Below are positions 49,191 to 58,485 of a DNA stretch of 64,000 nucleotides, piece after piece; the first letter of the stretch is position 1; the number at the start of each line of letters is the position of its first letter. The notes below the pieces were generated by a model that saw only the letters and a program-made list of their open reading frames with translations, was not told where the DNA came from and did no database searches. The position numbers and the translations under genes are program-made. The stretch spans positions 62,001 to 126,000 of the forward strand of contig NZ_JABUXV010000009.1 in NCBI RefSeq assembly GCF_014897705.1. The letters are read 5' to 3'. This DNA comes from Brachybacterium sp. FME24 (GTDB lineage: Bacteria > Actinomycetota > Actinomycetes > Actinomycetales > Dermabacteraceae).

Positions 49191-50864
49191 CTACCGCTCT
49201 GTCGCATCGGCTCCCCCTCCGCGGACGACGTCCTGCGCGCCCGGCGCGGGGATCTCCTCGTCGAAGGGGATCATCGGGCGGTTGATCCGGGAGTGCCCGA
49301 GGCGGATCAGGTCCTGGTCCACGCCACCCGGGGTGAGGGCCAGCAGCCAGTCCGCGGCCGCCTCGTACTGGTCCGGCTCGAGGTATCCCATCTTCACGGT
49401 GACCACGTCGAAGCCCGTCATCGACAGTCCCAGGCGTTCGAACATGCCGTGGGTCGCCCACTGCGAGCGCCGAGCCGTGATCACGACGCTCAGCCCCGTC
49501 GGCCGGTCGCCGTCGAGCACCCGCAGGGCGGCCGCGCGGCCCGTCGGGACCGACTCATCCAGTGCGGCCACCTCGACCCGCAGCGGGACCGGGCCGGGCT
49601 CGCGGGTGTCGATCCGTGCACCGATCTCGAGGTCCCCGCGGCCCCCGACCCCCAGTTCCCAGGCGGCATCTGTCGAGCTCGGGTCGACCAGCGAGACCAT
49701 CAGCGCGCTGACCTGGCCGGCGCGGATCTCCTGGCGGGCGGCGAGGCGCGCCAGGGCGTGGGTGGTGTCGTCGGCGCCGCCCGCGCCCGGGTTGTCCCCG
49801 GAGTCGGAGATCCAGAACGGGCGAGCGGTCGAGGAGATCGCCCGGTCCAGGCACTGATCGAAGGTGCCGGTGGGCGCGACGAACTCGAAGTCGTGGCGCG
49901 CCTGCCAGACGGTGCGGGCGAGCTCGAGGGCGGCATCCTCGACGGCCTGGGCGTCGTCCCCGAAGGCGACGACCGCGGCCTGGCAGCGCGGTTGGTCCGC
50001 CCAGGCGAAGCCGATCCAGTAGGAGATGTCGGTGATCCCGGGGCGCTGCGTGATTCCCGGGATGCCGGCATAGATCGACTTCGCCGGTTCGATGCGGGTG
50101 GAGGTCTTCTCGCCGGGCAGCAGGATCGGCACGTGCAGGAGCGCCTTGTGCGGCAGGGCCCCGCCGTCGCGCACGCGAGAGGCCGCCTCGACGAGGTCGC
50201 GCAGTCCGCGCTCGCGGGTCTCCCAGGCGTCGATGTGCGGGGCGTGGCGGTAGCAGGTCATCAGGTCACAGGCCTCGAAGAGGGTGTGCGAGACGTTCCC
50301 GTGGAGGTCCATCGCGGTGCCGACCACGACGTCCGGCCCGATCGCGGCCCGGATCGCGGTGATCAGGTCGCCTTCGGCGTCCTCGAGGCCCACCACGCTC
50401 ATCGCCCCGTGGATGTCGAAGAAGAAGCCGTCCAGCGGGGCCTGCGCGTGGGCGGCGGCGAGGCCTTCGACGATCTCCTGCTTCCAGCTCTCGTACACCT
50501 CGCGCACCAGCTGGCCACCGGGCAGGGCACGGGCGTGCAGGACGCCGACGTACTCCGCCGCCTCCCGCAGCACCTGCCCGGTGCTGGAGGCACCGGTGCC
50601 CGCAGAGCCCGGTGCGGCGGGCCCGGGGGCGGAGCCGGGATCGCCGGCGCCGCTGAAAAAGGGGTAGCGGTCCAGGATCGCCGCAGTGCCGCGGCGCACC
50701 TCGAAGTCGTCGGCTCCGGAGCGGTAGGGGGTGAAGGTCGAGGATTCGATCGCGATCCCGGCGATGCCGATGCGGGGAGCGGCGGCGGACTGATCGGATG
50801 GCGCGGACTGCGGTGCGGGCGCCGAGCTCGACGTGGGGTGTGCGGGCTGCGTCGTCGCAGACAT
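49191..50864 (-). CDS. M81/MlrC-family metallopeptidase-like protein
   Basis: The 557-residue protein begins with a low-complexity Ala/Pro/Ser stretch of about 50 residues, then RIGIAGIAIESSTFTPYRSGADDFEVRRG, the MlrC opening. Metal-site segments follow: FFFDIHGAMSVVGLEDAEGD and VVGTAMDLHGNVSHTLFEACDLMTCYR, and SDSGDNPGAGGADDTTHAL in the C-terminal half. MlrC was named for microcystin degradation, but most members lie in sugar or amino-acid catabolic clusters and are of unknown function. A Pro/Gly insert around residue 105 is unusual. It is divergent from an alpha-L-fucosidase. Confidence 0.88.
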   Translation of the reverse strand: MSATTQPAHPTSSSAPAPQSAPSDQSAAAPRIGIAGIAIESSTFTPYRSGADDFEVRRGTAAILDRYPFFSGAGDPGSAPGPAAPGSAGTGASSTGQVLREAAEYVGVLHARALPGGQLVREVYESWKQEIVEGLAAAHAQAPLDGFFFDIHGAMSVVGLEDAEGDLITAIRAAIGPDVVVGTAMDLHGNVSHTLFEACDLMTCYRHAPHIDAWETRERGLRDLVEAASRVRDGGALPHKALLHVPILLPGEKTSTRIEPAKSIYAGIPGITQRPGITDISYWIGFAWADQPRCQAAVVAFGDDAQAVEDAALELARTVWQARHDFEFVAPTGTFDQCLDRAISSTARPFWISDSGDNPGAGGADDTTHALARLAARQEIRAGQVSALMVSLVDPSSTDAAWELGVGGRGDLEIGARIDTREPGPVPLRVEVAALDESVPTGRAAALRVLDGDRPTGLSVVITARRSQWATHGMFERLGLSMTGFDVVTVKMGYLEPDQYEAAADWLLALTPGGVDQDLIRLGHSRINRPMIPFDEEIPAPGAQDVVRGGGADATER

Positions 50865-50880
50865 GGGATGCTCCAGAGGC

Positions 50881-50892
50881 TTAAGCGGTTGA
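50881..50892. promoter_or_regulatory. LacI-like half-conserved operator between the MlrC and fucosidase genes
   Basis: TTAAGCGGTTGA matches TCAACCGGTTGA, the core of the LacI sites at 40661 and 44496, at ten of twelve positions. It lies 16 bp upstream of the MlrC start in the 103-bp divergent gap. It may bind the same LacI protein or a paralogue. Confidence 0.4.
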
Positions 50893-50967
50893 TACTGGAT
50901 TCGTCCATCCTTCCACCCCGACGCCCGTCCCGCCATGAACGCGCCGAGGCGCGCGAAGGAGCACCCC

Positions 50968-52425
50968 ATGATCAGCTTCGATGACCGCCACGGACCGGCC
51001 GACGCCGCCCCGGCGAGCGACTATCCGGACCTCGCCGTTCCCGACTGGTACCGGGACGCGAAGCTCGGCGTGTTCGTGCATTGGGGTCTGTACTCGGTTC
51101 CCGCCTGGGCCGACGTGCTCGACCGCAGCGACGTCACCGCCCAGAACGCCTACGCTCGTCATCAGTACGCCGAGTGGTACGCGAACACGGTGCGCATCGA
51201 CGGCAGTCCCACGCGGGAGCGGCATGAGCGGCTCCATGGCGTCGGGCACTCCTACGAGGACTTCGCCGAGGACTGGACCCCTGCCCCGGACGCCGTGGCG
51301 CAGATCGTGGGATGGGCCGAGCGGGCCGGCGCCCGCTACGTCGTCCCCACCACGAAGCACCACGACGGCTTCTGCCTGTGGGACTCGGCGACCACTCCGT
51401 TCACCGCGGCGCGGCGGGGGCCGGGCCGGGACCTGATCGCGCAGTTCTCCGACGCCGCGCGACAGGCAGGGTTGCGGCTGGGGCTCTACTACTCCGGAGC
51501 CCACGATTGGCATGCGAGTCAGTTCCCGCCGCTGACCTCGAACCAGGAGCTGTTCGCGCTGCGCCGCAACGACGACGCCTTCGCGGCCTTCGCCGCCGCC
51601 CAGCTGCGCGAACTCATCGACCGCTTCGCCCCGGATCTGCTGTGGAACGACATCGACTGGCCCGACGCCGGCAAGTACGACGGCCCCGACTCCCTCCAGA
51701 ACCTCTTCCGCGACCACCTCGCGGCCGTGCCGGACGGCCTGGTCAACGACCGCTGGGGCGTGCCGGTCCACGGCGTGCTCACCCGTGAGTACCAGGACAT
51801 CGAGGAGGTGCAGGACGAGGTCTTCGAATCCACCCGCGGCCTCGGCCTCTCCTTCGGCTACAACGCCGACGAATCCGCCCAGCACGCCCTGGACGGCCCG
51901 GCGCTGATCCGCCTGCTGGCCGACGTCGTCTCCAAGAACGGGAACCTGCTGATCAACGTCGGCCCGCGCGCCGACGGCAGCATCCCCGAGCTGCAGGCCC
52001 GAGCCCTTGCGGAGCTGGGGGAGTGGCTGGGTCGCCACGGCGACGCGATCTATCGGACGCGACCGTGGTTCCACCGGGCGGTAAGGGTGCTGCCCGAGGG
52101 CGTGCGCTTCACGCTCGGGCAGGCGGCCGACGGGGCAGGTGAGACAAATCGGGCTGAGGGTGCCGTGGCGCTGAACGTGCTCCTGCTCGACCCGGCCGCC
52201 GGCCCCGTGAGCCTCGACGAGCAGGTCTCGGCAGTGTTCCGAGAGATCGCACAGGTTCCCGGTGATGGTGATGGGCCCGAGGGTGACGAGGGTTCGGCCG
52301 CGACGCGTCCATCGATCGCCGAGGGGTCCGGGCAGCCCGGCGTCGCCCTCGTCGACGGCCGCGTCAGGCTGGCGCCAGGCCTGGGGGAGCAGGCCGTCGC
52401 TGTCCTGACCCTGCCGCTGCGCTGA
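50968..52425 (+). CDS. Alpha-L-fucosidase (GH29), cytoplasmic
   Basis: The ATG at 50968 follows AAGGAG and gives 485 residues with no signal peptide. GH29 landmarks are present in order: DWYRDAKLGVFVHWGLYSVPAW, YVVPTTKHHDGFCLWDS, LGLYYSGAHDW, and DLLWNDIDWPD where Asp228 is the expected nucleophile. NLLINVGPRADG ends the catalytic domain; the last 100 residues form a small beta domain. It would release L-fucose from imported fucosides. No fucose-specific catabolic genes are adjacent, though the deoxy-sugar-acid enzymes at 2259-6713 could accept related acids. Confidence 0.93.
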   Translation: MISFDDRHGPADAAPASDYPDLAVPDWYRDAKLGVFVHWGLYSVPAWADVLDRSDVTAQNAYARHQYAEWYANTVRIDGSPTRERHERLHGVGHSYEDFAEDWTPAPDAVAQIVGWAERAGARYVVPTTKHHDGFCLWDSATTPFTAARRGPGRDLIAQFSDAARQAGLRLGLYYSGAHDWHASQFPPLTSNQELFALRRNDDAFAAFAAAQLRELIDRFAPDLLWNDIDWPDAGKYDGPDSLQNLFRDHLAAVPDGLVNDRWGVPVHGVLTREYQDIEEVQDEVFESTRGLGLSFGYNADESAQHALDGPALIRLLADVVSKNGNLLINVGPRADGSIPELQARALAELGEWLGRHGDAIYRTRPWFHRAVRVLPEGVRFTLGQAADGAGETNRAEGAVALNVLLLDPAAGPVSLDEQVSAVFREIAQVPGDGDGPEGDEGSAATRPSIAEGSGQPGVALVDGRVRLAPGLGEQAVAVLTLPLR

Positions 52426-52446
52426 CGCGTATGCCTCGGGAACGAC

Positions 52447-53700
52447 TTACGGGTGACGCCAGAGTGCGGAGATCGGCAGACCCCAGATGCGATCGGCCAG
52501 CTGGCGGCTCTCCGTGGAGAGCCCGAGCACGGCGCCCCCGAGGAATCGGTCACCCAGACGTTCCGCCAGGGCTCGAATCCCCCGGGAATGGTCGGCGCGA
52601 ATAGTCGAAGAGGACTTCACCTCGAGGAGAAAGACTCGACCGTCAGGGAACTCGAGGACGACATCCACCTCAAGGCCATCCCGGTCGCGGAAGTGGAAGA
52701 TCTCGTACTCCTCGGCGGACCAGCCTCTCTGTGCGAACAGTTGAGCCACCACGAAGGCTTCCAGCTGGGCCCCGAGCGCGGGGGCTGACGTCAGCTGAGC
52801 CAGCTGTGCGGGCTTCAACCGCGAGAGGCGTGCCGCGAGGCCGGCATCCGCCACAGCGACCTTGTGCCGACCGACCTCCCGCTTGGTGAGGTTCGCCCGC
52901 CACGGTGGGAGATCGTGCGTGAGATACAAGGTCGACAGAGCTGCGAGGTAGGCCGAGATCGATGACCGGGCGATCGACAGCTCGTCCGCGAGCCTCGCCT
53001 GAATCAGCTCGCCACCCTGGTTCGCAGCCACGAGTCGAAGAACCGCGGCGAGGCGATCGCTCGACAATCCCCGGGAGACGTCGCCGACGTCCCGAGTGAG
53101 CAGACGGTCCAGGTAGTTGTCGAACCAGACGCCGTGGTGTCGCTCCGGAAGCTTTTGGATCTCCGGGAATCCTCCTCGAACGATTGCGTCGATGTGCGCC
53201 TGGCGTGACCAGCCCTGCTCGGCTCCGTCCAAAGAACCCTTCGCCTGCCGCACCCACGCCGCGAAGTCCTCCTTCCGCCCCGCGATCTCACCCTGGCTCA
53301 GACCATGGAGATCGAGCGTCACGGCTCGGCCGGCGAGCGAATCCGGTGAACGGGAGAGCCTCAGCAGATCGGACGAGCCGGTGAGGAGGAACTGCCCGGG
53401 GCGGCGGTTCGCGTCGATTGCGGCCTTGATCGCGAGGAGCACGGAAGGGTCGCGCTGCACCTCGTCGATGATCAGCAGACCATCGTGCGCCTGACGGACG
53501 AATGCTCGCGGGTCCAGGCGCGCGGATTCCCGTACCTCGACGTCGTCGAAGCTCACCGACATGTGCCGCTGAGGCTCCGCGATCATCGAGGCGAGGGTGC
53601 TCTTCCCAACCTGACGCGCCCCCTGAATCACGACGGCAGGGAACGACCCGAGAAGATCCTCTGCCTGAGGCAGAAGGTGTCGGGTGATCAGTGGTGTCAT
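52447..53700 (-). CDS. AAA ATPase with DUF4143 nuclease-like C-terminus
   Basis: The 417-residue protein has Walker A GARQVGKST at 27-35 and Walker B GLLIIDEVQRDP, sensor TGSSDLLRL, and a C-terminal DUF4143 region ending in DRDGLEVDVVLEFPDGRVFLLEVKSS, which has the D..EVK signature of PD-(D/E)XK nuclease folds. A winged-helix segment (ARLADELSIARSSISAYLAAL) lies between. Genes of this kind are scattered as singletons across bacteria and their role is unsettled. The base composition is slightly less GC-extreme than its neighbours and it interrupts sugar genes, so lateral acquisition is plausible. Confidence 0.9.
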   Translation of the reverse strand: MTPLITRHLLPQAEDLLGSFPAVVIQGARQVGKSTLASMIAEPQRHMSVSFDDVEVRESARLDPRAFVRQAHDGLLIIDEVQRDPSVLLAIKAAIDANRRPGQFLLTGSSDLLRLSRSPDSLAGRAVTLDLHGLSQGEIAGRKEDFAAWVRQAKGSLDGAEQGWSRQAHIDAIVRGGFPEIQKLPERHHGVWFDNYLDRLLTRDVGDVSRGLSSDRLAAVLRLVAANQGGELIQARLADELSIARSSISAYLAALSTLYLTHDLPPWRANLTKREVGRHKVAVADAGLAARLSRLKPAQLAQLTSAPALGAQLEAFVVAQLFAQRGWSAEEYEIFHFRDRDGLEVDVVLEFPDGRVFLLEVKSSSTIRADHSRGIRALAERLGDRFLGGAVLGLSTESRQLADRIWGLPISALWRHP

Positions 53701-53714
53701 AGATCAATGGTAGG

Positions 53715-53800
53715 CCAGGTCGACCGTTCGCGACGACCAGGTCGAACGTTTGCGACCTACTAGCCCGAACATTCGCGATCCATCGGTCGGACTTCTGCGG
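53715..53800. repeat. Helically phased repeats upstream of the AAA/DUF4143 gene
   Basis: Four related units occur with cores CGACCGTTCGCGAC, CGAACGTTTGCGAC, CGAACATTCGCGAT and CGGACTTCTGCGG. Their spacings are 22, 23 and 22 bases, so all face the same side of the helix. They sit immediately before the start of the minus-strand ATPase gene, a natural place for an operator, perhaps bound by the protein's own winged helix. Confidence 0.65.
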
Positions 53801-53879
53801 CCGGCCGTTCACAGGATGCCGTCCAACCGTGTTCGGGTCTTCCGAGTCCTGAGGTCCGTGGCCAGGGGGCTGTCGGGGT

Positions 53880-55322
53880 TCACTGATCGACGAGCAGCGC
53901 GGCGATCTCCGGGTGCCCGGCGATATAGCCGTCCAGGAGCTCTGCCCCCAGGGTCGGTGAGCTGACCAGGGGGTGGATCGAGAATCCCTGCCAGGCGGCC
54001 TCGCGAGAACCGGTCATTGCGGCCTCCAGGATCTTCCGCTCGGCCGCGCGCAGCGACGCCATCATGCCGAGCCTGCCCAGCTCCACCGGGGCGACCGGGT
54101 GCGGATGCACCCCTTCGCCGTCCACGGTGCACAGCACCTCGAGCACCGCGTCCGCCGGGAGCTCCGGCACGATGCGCTGTGAGGCCGGAGCATCCTGTCG
54201 CTCAGCACTGATGTTGCCGACGTCGAGGATCATCCGCTCGCTGCGTCCCGTGGCCAGCGCGGTCATCAGTCGAAGCGCGACCTCCTGGTAGCCGCCGCCG
54301 GCGACGTCCTCCTCGCGACGCTCCTCGTCGCGGGACTCTGCCATGTAGGTGGCCTCGCGCTCGTGGAGGGTCTGCCGCCAGAGGTCCGCGGGGGAGGAGC
54401 AGCAGGAGGAGTCGGTGTGCGGGGAGGTGGCGTCGCCTGCCATCGAGTCGGTCGCGGCCAGGTAGAAGTCACCCTGCTGCTTGGCGAGGAACTCGCCGCG
54501 GGTGGTCGCAGAGGCGGTGATCCGTTCGATCGCCGAGGCGGTATGCAGGTAGTAGTACAGGTACTCGTTGGGCAGGGCGCCGTCGGAGCGCACCCAATCC
54601 TTCCCGATCAGCCGCGCCTCCTCGATCTCCTCGAGGGCGGCGTCGTCGGCCAGGAGCTCGGGCAGGCGGTCGGTCCCGTCGACCGTCACCGAGCGCAGCC
54701 AGCCCAGATGGTTCAGGCCCACGTAGTCGACCTCGGCGCCGCGCTCACCGGCGACCAGGTCGACGCCCAGCAGGCGACCCACCCGGCGCACCAGCCCGAT
54801 CGGGGTGTCGCAGATTCCCACCGCGCGGTTCCCGAGCACGGAGCGCATCGCCTCGGTGACGATCCCGGCGGGGTTGGTGAAGTTGATGACCCACGCCGCG
54901 GGGGCGAGGTCGGCGACGGCGCGGGCGATGTCGAGCGCGACCGGGATGGTGCGCAGCGCGTAGGCGAGGCCGCCCGGGCCGATGGTCTCCTGCCCGAGCA
55001 GGCCCAGGTTCAGGGCGACCCGCTCGTCGACGGTGCGCGCCTCGGCGCCGCCCACGCGCACGGCGCTGAACACGAAATCGGCGTCGGCGACGGCCTCGCG
55101 CAGATCGGTGCTCGCGGTGACCCGCGGGGCGTGCGTGATGCGGCCGTCGGCCTCGAGCCGGCGCCGCACCCCGTCGATGACCTCGGTGATCGTGCGCAGT
55201 CGGCCTGCGTCCACGTCCTGCAGGGCGATCTCGTCGACGCGCAGACCGGTGGCACCGGTGGCGACGGCCTCGTACACCAGCGGGACGCGGAAACCGCCCC
55301 CGCCCAGGATCGTCAGCTTCAT
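53880..55322 (-). CDS. Glycoside hydrolase family 4 (6-phospho-glycosidase type)
   Basis: The 480-residue protein has the NAD-binding GGGG at 7-10, FTNP at 148-151, and the Mn ligands Cys171 in GICDTP and His205 in LNHLGW, all diagnostic of GH4. QETIGPGGLAYALR near 111-124 is typical of the 6-phospho-beta-glucosidase branch. GH4 uses NAD and Mn for a redox-assisted hydrolysis of either anomer. The start overlaps the DeoR gene by ATGA. With no PTS nearby, the substrate is either phosphorylated by another kinase or is a non-phosphorylated glycoside, as in the alpha-galactosidase/glucuronidase branches. Confidence 0.93.
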   Translation of the reverse strand: MKLTILGGGGFRVPLVYEAVATGATGLRVDEIALQDVDAGRLRTITEVIDGVRRRLEADGRITHAPRVTASTDLREAVADADFVFSAVRVGGAEARTVDERVALNLGLLGQETIGPGGLAYALRTIPVALDIARAVADLAPAAWVINFTNPAGIVTEAMRSVLGNRAVGICDTPIGLVRRVGRLLGVDLVAGERGAEVDYVGLNHLGWLRSVTVDGTDRLPELLADDAALEEIEEARLIGKDWVRSDGALPNEYLYYYLHTASAIERITASATTRGEFLAKQQGDFYLAATDSMAGDATSPHTDSSCCSSPADLWRQTLHEREATYMAESRDEERREEDVAGGGYQEVALRLMTALATGRSERMILDVGNISAERQDAPASQRIVPELPADAVLEVLCTVDGEGVHPHPVAPVELGRLGMMASLRAAERKILEAAMTGSREAAWQGFSIHPLVSSPTLGAELLDGYIAGHPEIAALLVDQ

Positions 55323-56089
55323 GGCAGCAGGACCTCCAGGTCCTCGCCCTCGGGGAGGGTGAGTGCATCGGGATGGGACGGGCGATCGGTGATCAGGGCG
55401 GTGAAGCGCCCCAGGGAGGCGACCTCGAGGAACCCCGAACCGGGGAACTTCTCGTGGTCGGCGAGCAGGAAGCACGTGGTCGAGACCTCGAGCAGTCCGC
55501 GTTTGACGGGCACCTCGCTGGGGGTCGAATCCAGCACGGTGCCGTCGGGCCGGATCCCGGAGGTGCCGAGGAACGCCGCGTCGACGCGCACCTGCCGCAG
55601 AGCCGATTCGGTCAAGGTGCCCACCAGGGACTGGTAGTTCGGTCGCAGCAGCCCGCCGAGCACCACGATGTCGATGTTCGGGGCATCGGCGAGGGACTTC
55701 ACCACGGCGAGCGACGCCGTGACCACGGTCAGGGAGCGGTCGGCGAGCAGGGGGCACATCGCGGCGACGGTGGTGCCGATGTCCAGGGCGATCACGTCCC
55801 CGTCGGCGATGCAGCCGACGGCCCGTTCGGCGATCTGCCGCTTGGCGGAGGAGGCGGAGGCCGCGACATCGGCGAAGGCGCGCACGTCGGCCTCGGGGCG
55901 GATGCTTCCCCGGACGTCGCAGGCACCGCCGCGCACCCGGCGCACCGCTCCGGAGGTCGACAGCAGGTCGAGGTCACGACGGATGGTGGCCTCGGAGACG
56001 GCGAAATCCGCACTCAGACGGCCGACGGTCGCCGAGCCGTATCGGCGCACGAGGGCGACGATGCTCTCATGGCGCTCCTCGCTCAGCAT
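55319..56089 (-). CDS. DeoR-family transcriptional regulator
   Basis: The chosen ATG at 56087-56089 gives 256 residues and starts exactly at the DeoR HTH: MLSEERHESIVALVRRYGSATVGRLSADFAVSEATIRRDLDLL. The sugar-phosphate-sensing domain follows with IALDIGTTVAAMCPLL, TVVTASLAVVKSLA and LGTSGIRPDGTVLDS. The frame extends 19 residues upstream, but those residues would overlap the palindromic promoter. DeoR proteins usually respond to a phosphorylated sugar, which fits the GH4 and PfkB genes. It should control its own GH4 operon and the divergent ABC operon. Confidence 0.92.
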   Translation of the reverse strand: MLSEERHESIVALVRRYGSATVGRLSADFAVSEATIRRDLDLLSTSGAVRRVRGGACDVRGSIRPEADVRAFADVAASASSAKRQIAERAVGCIADGDVIALDIGTTVAAMCPLLADRSLTVVTASLAVVKSLADAPNIDIVVLGGLLRPNYQSLVGTLTESALRQVRVDAAFLGTSGIRPDGTVLDSTPSEVPVKRGLLEVSTTCFLLADHEKFPGSGFLEVASLGRFTALITDRPSHPDALTLPEGEDLEVLLP

Positions 56090-56138
56090 GGCGTCACCGT
56101 AGCACCGTTCACGCAACTTCGAGCACGAGCGAGCAGAA

Positions 56139-56168
56139 GAATGCATTCACGGGCATGATGTGTCATGC
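56139..56168. promoter_or_regulatory. Paired palindromes in the DeoR divergent promoter
   Basis: GAATGCATTC (56139-56148) is a perfect 10-bp palindrome and GCATGA-TGTG-TCATGC (56153-56168) a perfect 6-4-6 inverted repeat. Both lie between the divergent deoR and binding-protein genes, 50-90 bp from either start. Confidence 0.6.
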
Positions 56169-56225
56169 TGGTGGTCTGCGCCACAGCATCGCGGCTGTCG
56201 CCGCCCGCACCTCCAGGAGAACCTC

Positions 56226-57590
56226 ATGCGTCGACGTACCTTTCTCGGCTCGAGCGCCGCTGTCGGGGGCCTCGGGCTCCTCGCGGCCTGCGCGCCCGGT
56301 TCCGACACCGACGGTGGCGGCGGGGACGCCGCTGCACCGGAGGCGAGCGACGTCGAGACCGACCCGGCGGCGATGGGCGAGGTCTCCCTGAAGGTCTGGG
56401 ACCAGGAGGTCCGCGGCGCGCAGAACGATGCGATCACCGCACTCATCGAGGCTTTCGAGCAGGAGTATCCGAACATCACGGTCGAGCGGGTCTCGCAGTC
56501 CTTCGACGACCTGCAGCAGCAGACCGGTCTGGCCCTCTCCGGCAACGATGTTCCCGATGTCCTGCAGGTCAACAACGCCCGCGGCGACATGGGCGAGTTC
56601 GTCAAGGCCGGCCAGCTCACGGATCTGTCCGCGTACTCCGAGGCCTACGGCTGGGAGGACCGCTACTCCACCTCGGTGCTCGCGAAGTCCCGCTACTCGG
56701 CGGACGGCGTCACCTTCGGTGACGGACCCCTGTGGGGCCTCCCGCAGACGGGCGAGGTGTGCGGCATCTACTACAGCGCCGCGAAGCTCGAAGCCCTCGG
56801 AGCGCAGCCGCCCACCACGTGGGATGAGCTCTTCGCCCTCGTCGAGGCCGCCCAGGAGGCCGGCGAGCAGCCGCTGGTGCTCGGCAACCTCGAGCAGTGG
56901 CCGGCGCTGCACGTCTTCGGCCCGCTCCAGGCGAACTTCGTCTCCACCGAGGAGATCATCACCCTCGGCATGGGCAACGCCGGTGCGGACTGGACCGGCG
57001 ACGCCAACGTGCAGGCCCTCACCCAGCTGGCCGACTGGGCCGGCAGCGGCGCCTTCGGCGACTCGCCCAACGGCCTCGCCTACGACACCGCCTGGGCGGA
57101 GTACACGGAAGGCACCGGGGTGCTGCTGATCGGCGGCTCCTGGCTCGGCCCCGACATGGAGGCCGTGATGGGGGACGACCTGCGGTTCATGGCCCCTCCC
57201 GCGGGCGCCGACGGCACGGTCGCCACCACCGGAGGCACCGGATTGCCCTTCGCGATCCCCGCCGAGGCCGCCAACGTCGACGCCGCCGCGGCCTACATCG
57301 ACTACATCACCAGTGACGCGGCGATGGAGCTGATCGCCGAGAAGGGCGGCATGCCGGTGCTGCGCACCGCCGAACTGGCCCCGGAATCCGGCGTGAACAA
57401 GGACATCTACGAGGCATTCGACGCGGTCTCGACCGACGGCGTGCTGCTGCCCTACCTCGATTACGCGACCCCCTCGTTCGCCGACACCGCCGGGGCCGCT
57501 CTGCAGGAGGTCATCGGAGGCCAGGCCGAGCCGTCGGCCGCCGCCGAGACGCTGCAGGCGGACTACGGCGAGTTCACTGCGCAGGGCTGA
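56226..57590 (+). CDS. Sugar-binding lipoprotein of a CUT1 ABC importer
   Basis: The 454-residue protein has an Arg-rich start, lipobox LAAC (Cys22) and a Gly/Asp-rich linker. The family 1 fold is shown by VSLKVWDQEVRGAQNDAITALIEAFEQEYPNI, NDVPDVLQVNNARGDM, and WAEYTEGTGVLLIGGSW. CAGGAG before the start supports the ATG at 56226. It leads a coupled operon with two permeases, a PfkB kinase and then the secreted deacetylase. The ligand is probably an oligosaccharide or aminosugar released outside the cell. Confidence 0.92.
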   Translation: MRRRTFLGSSAAVGGLGLLAACAPGSDTDGGGGDAAAPEASDVETDPAAMGEVSLKVWDQEVRGAQNDAITALIEAFEQEYPNITVERVSQSFDDLQQQTGLALSGNDVPDVLQVNNARGDMGEFVKAGQLTDLSAYSEAYGWEDRYSTSVLAKSRYSADGVTFGDGPLWGLPQTGEVCGIYYSAAKLEALGAQPPTTWDELFALVEAAQEAGEQPLVLGNLEQWPALHVFGPLQANFVSTEEIITLGMGNAGADWTGDANVQALTQLADWAGSGAFGDSPNGLAYDTAWAEYTEGTGVLLIGGSWLGPDMEAVMGDDLRFMAPPAGADGTVATTGGTGLPFAIPAEAANVDAAAAYIDYITSDAAMELIAEKGGMPVLRTAELAPESGVNKDIYEAFDAVSTDGVLLPYLDYATPSFADTAGAALQEVIGGQAEPSAAAETLQADYGEFTAQG

Positions 57591-57597
57591 GCCGCCG

Positions 57598-58485
57598 ATG
57601 TCGAAGTCCCCACCCTCGGCGGTCGTGCGCTCGCGCGTGACCCCGTACCTGTTCATCCTGCCGGCGTTCCTGGTCTACGCCGCGTTCTCGCTGTACCCGC
57701 TGCTGCGCGCGGCGCAGTTCTCCCTCTACGAATGGCCCGGCTTCGGGCCCTCGACCTTCGTGGGCCTGCAGAACTACACCGACCTCATCGGGGACGAGAA
57801 CTTCCGGGCGGCGATCGGCAATGCTCTGGTGCTGATCCTGTTCTACGCGGCGTTGCCGGTCGTGATCGGACTGGTCCTCGCGGCCATCTTCCGCCGCGGG
57901 CAGGTGCGGGGGATGGGCTTCTTCCGCTCGGTGATCTTCCTGCCGCAGGTCATCGCGCTGGTCGTGGTCGCCGTGGCGTGGAGGAACATCTATGCCCCGA
58001 ACGGCCCGCTGAACCAGGCGCTGCGCGCGGTGGGGCTGGACGAGCTGGCCCGTGGCTGGCTGGGCGACCCCGGGGCGGCGCTGCCGGCGGTCGGGTTCAT
58101 CGGGACCTGGCTCGAGATGGGGCTGGTGATGCTGCTCCTGCTGGCGGGGATGAGCCGCATCCCGGACGATCTCTTCGAGGCGGCCCGACTGGACGGCGCC
58201 GGCCCGGTGCGCGAGTTCTTCGCGATCACGCTGCCGTCGGTGCGCGGCGAGATCGTGGTGGCGCTGGTGCTCACGATCATCGCGGCCCTGAAGACCTTCG
58301 ACCTCGTCTACATGACCACCTCCGGCGGGCCCGGCAACGCCACCACGGTGCCCAGCTACGAGGTGTACCACCGCGCGTTCCAGCTGCGTGAGGTGGGGTC
58401 CGCGAGCGCCGTCGCCATCGTGCTGACCGTGCTCGTCTTCGCGATCAACGTACTGGTCACCCGGATCGGGGAGCGGTCGCGATGA
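57598..58485 (+). CDS. CUT1 sugar ABC transporter permease (MalF-like)
   Basis: The 295-residue protein starts 7 bases after the binding-protein stop. Six helices and the EAA loop FEAARLDGAGPVREFFAITLPSV are visible, together with the usual YMTTSGGPGNATTV near the end. It overlaps the next permease by ATGA. The importer has no ATPase gene of its own in the window. Confidence 0.94.
   Translation: MSKSPPSAVVRSRVTPYLFILPAFLVYAAFSLYPLLRAAQFSLYEWPGFGPSTFVGLQNYTDLIGDENFRAAIGNALVLILFYAALPVVIGLVLAAIFRRGQVRGMGFFRSVIFLPQVIALVVVAVAWRNIYAPNGPLNQALRAVGLDELARGWLGDPGAALPAVGFIGTWLEMGLVMLLLLAGMSRIPDDLFEAARLDGAGPVREFFAITLPSVRGEIVVALVLTIIAALKTFDLVYMTTSGGPGNATTVPSYEVYHRAFQLREVGSASAVAIVLTVLVFAINVLVTRIGERSR

Noticed and set aside
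52447..53700. AAA/DUF4143 gene as part of a phage-defence island
   Set aside because: It stands alone; no neighbouring nuclease, methylase, toxin-antitoxin or other defence gene was seen.
53715..53800. Phased repeats as a plasmid-type replication origin
   Set aside because: There is no replication initiator or AT-rich unwinding region nearby; an operator explains them better.
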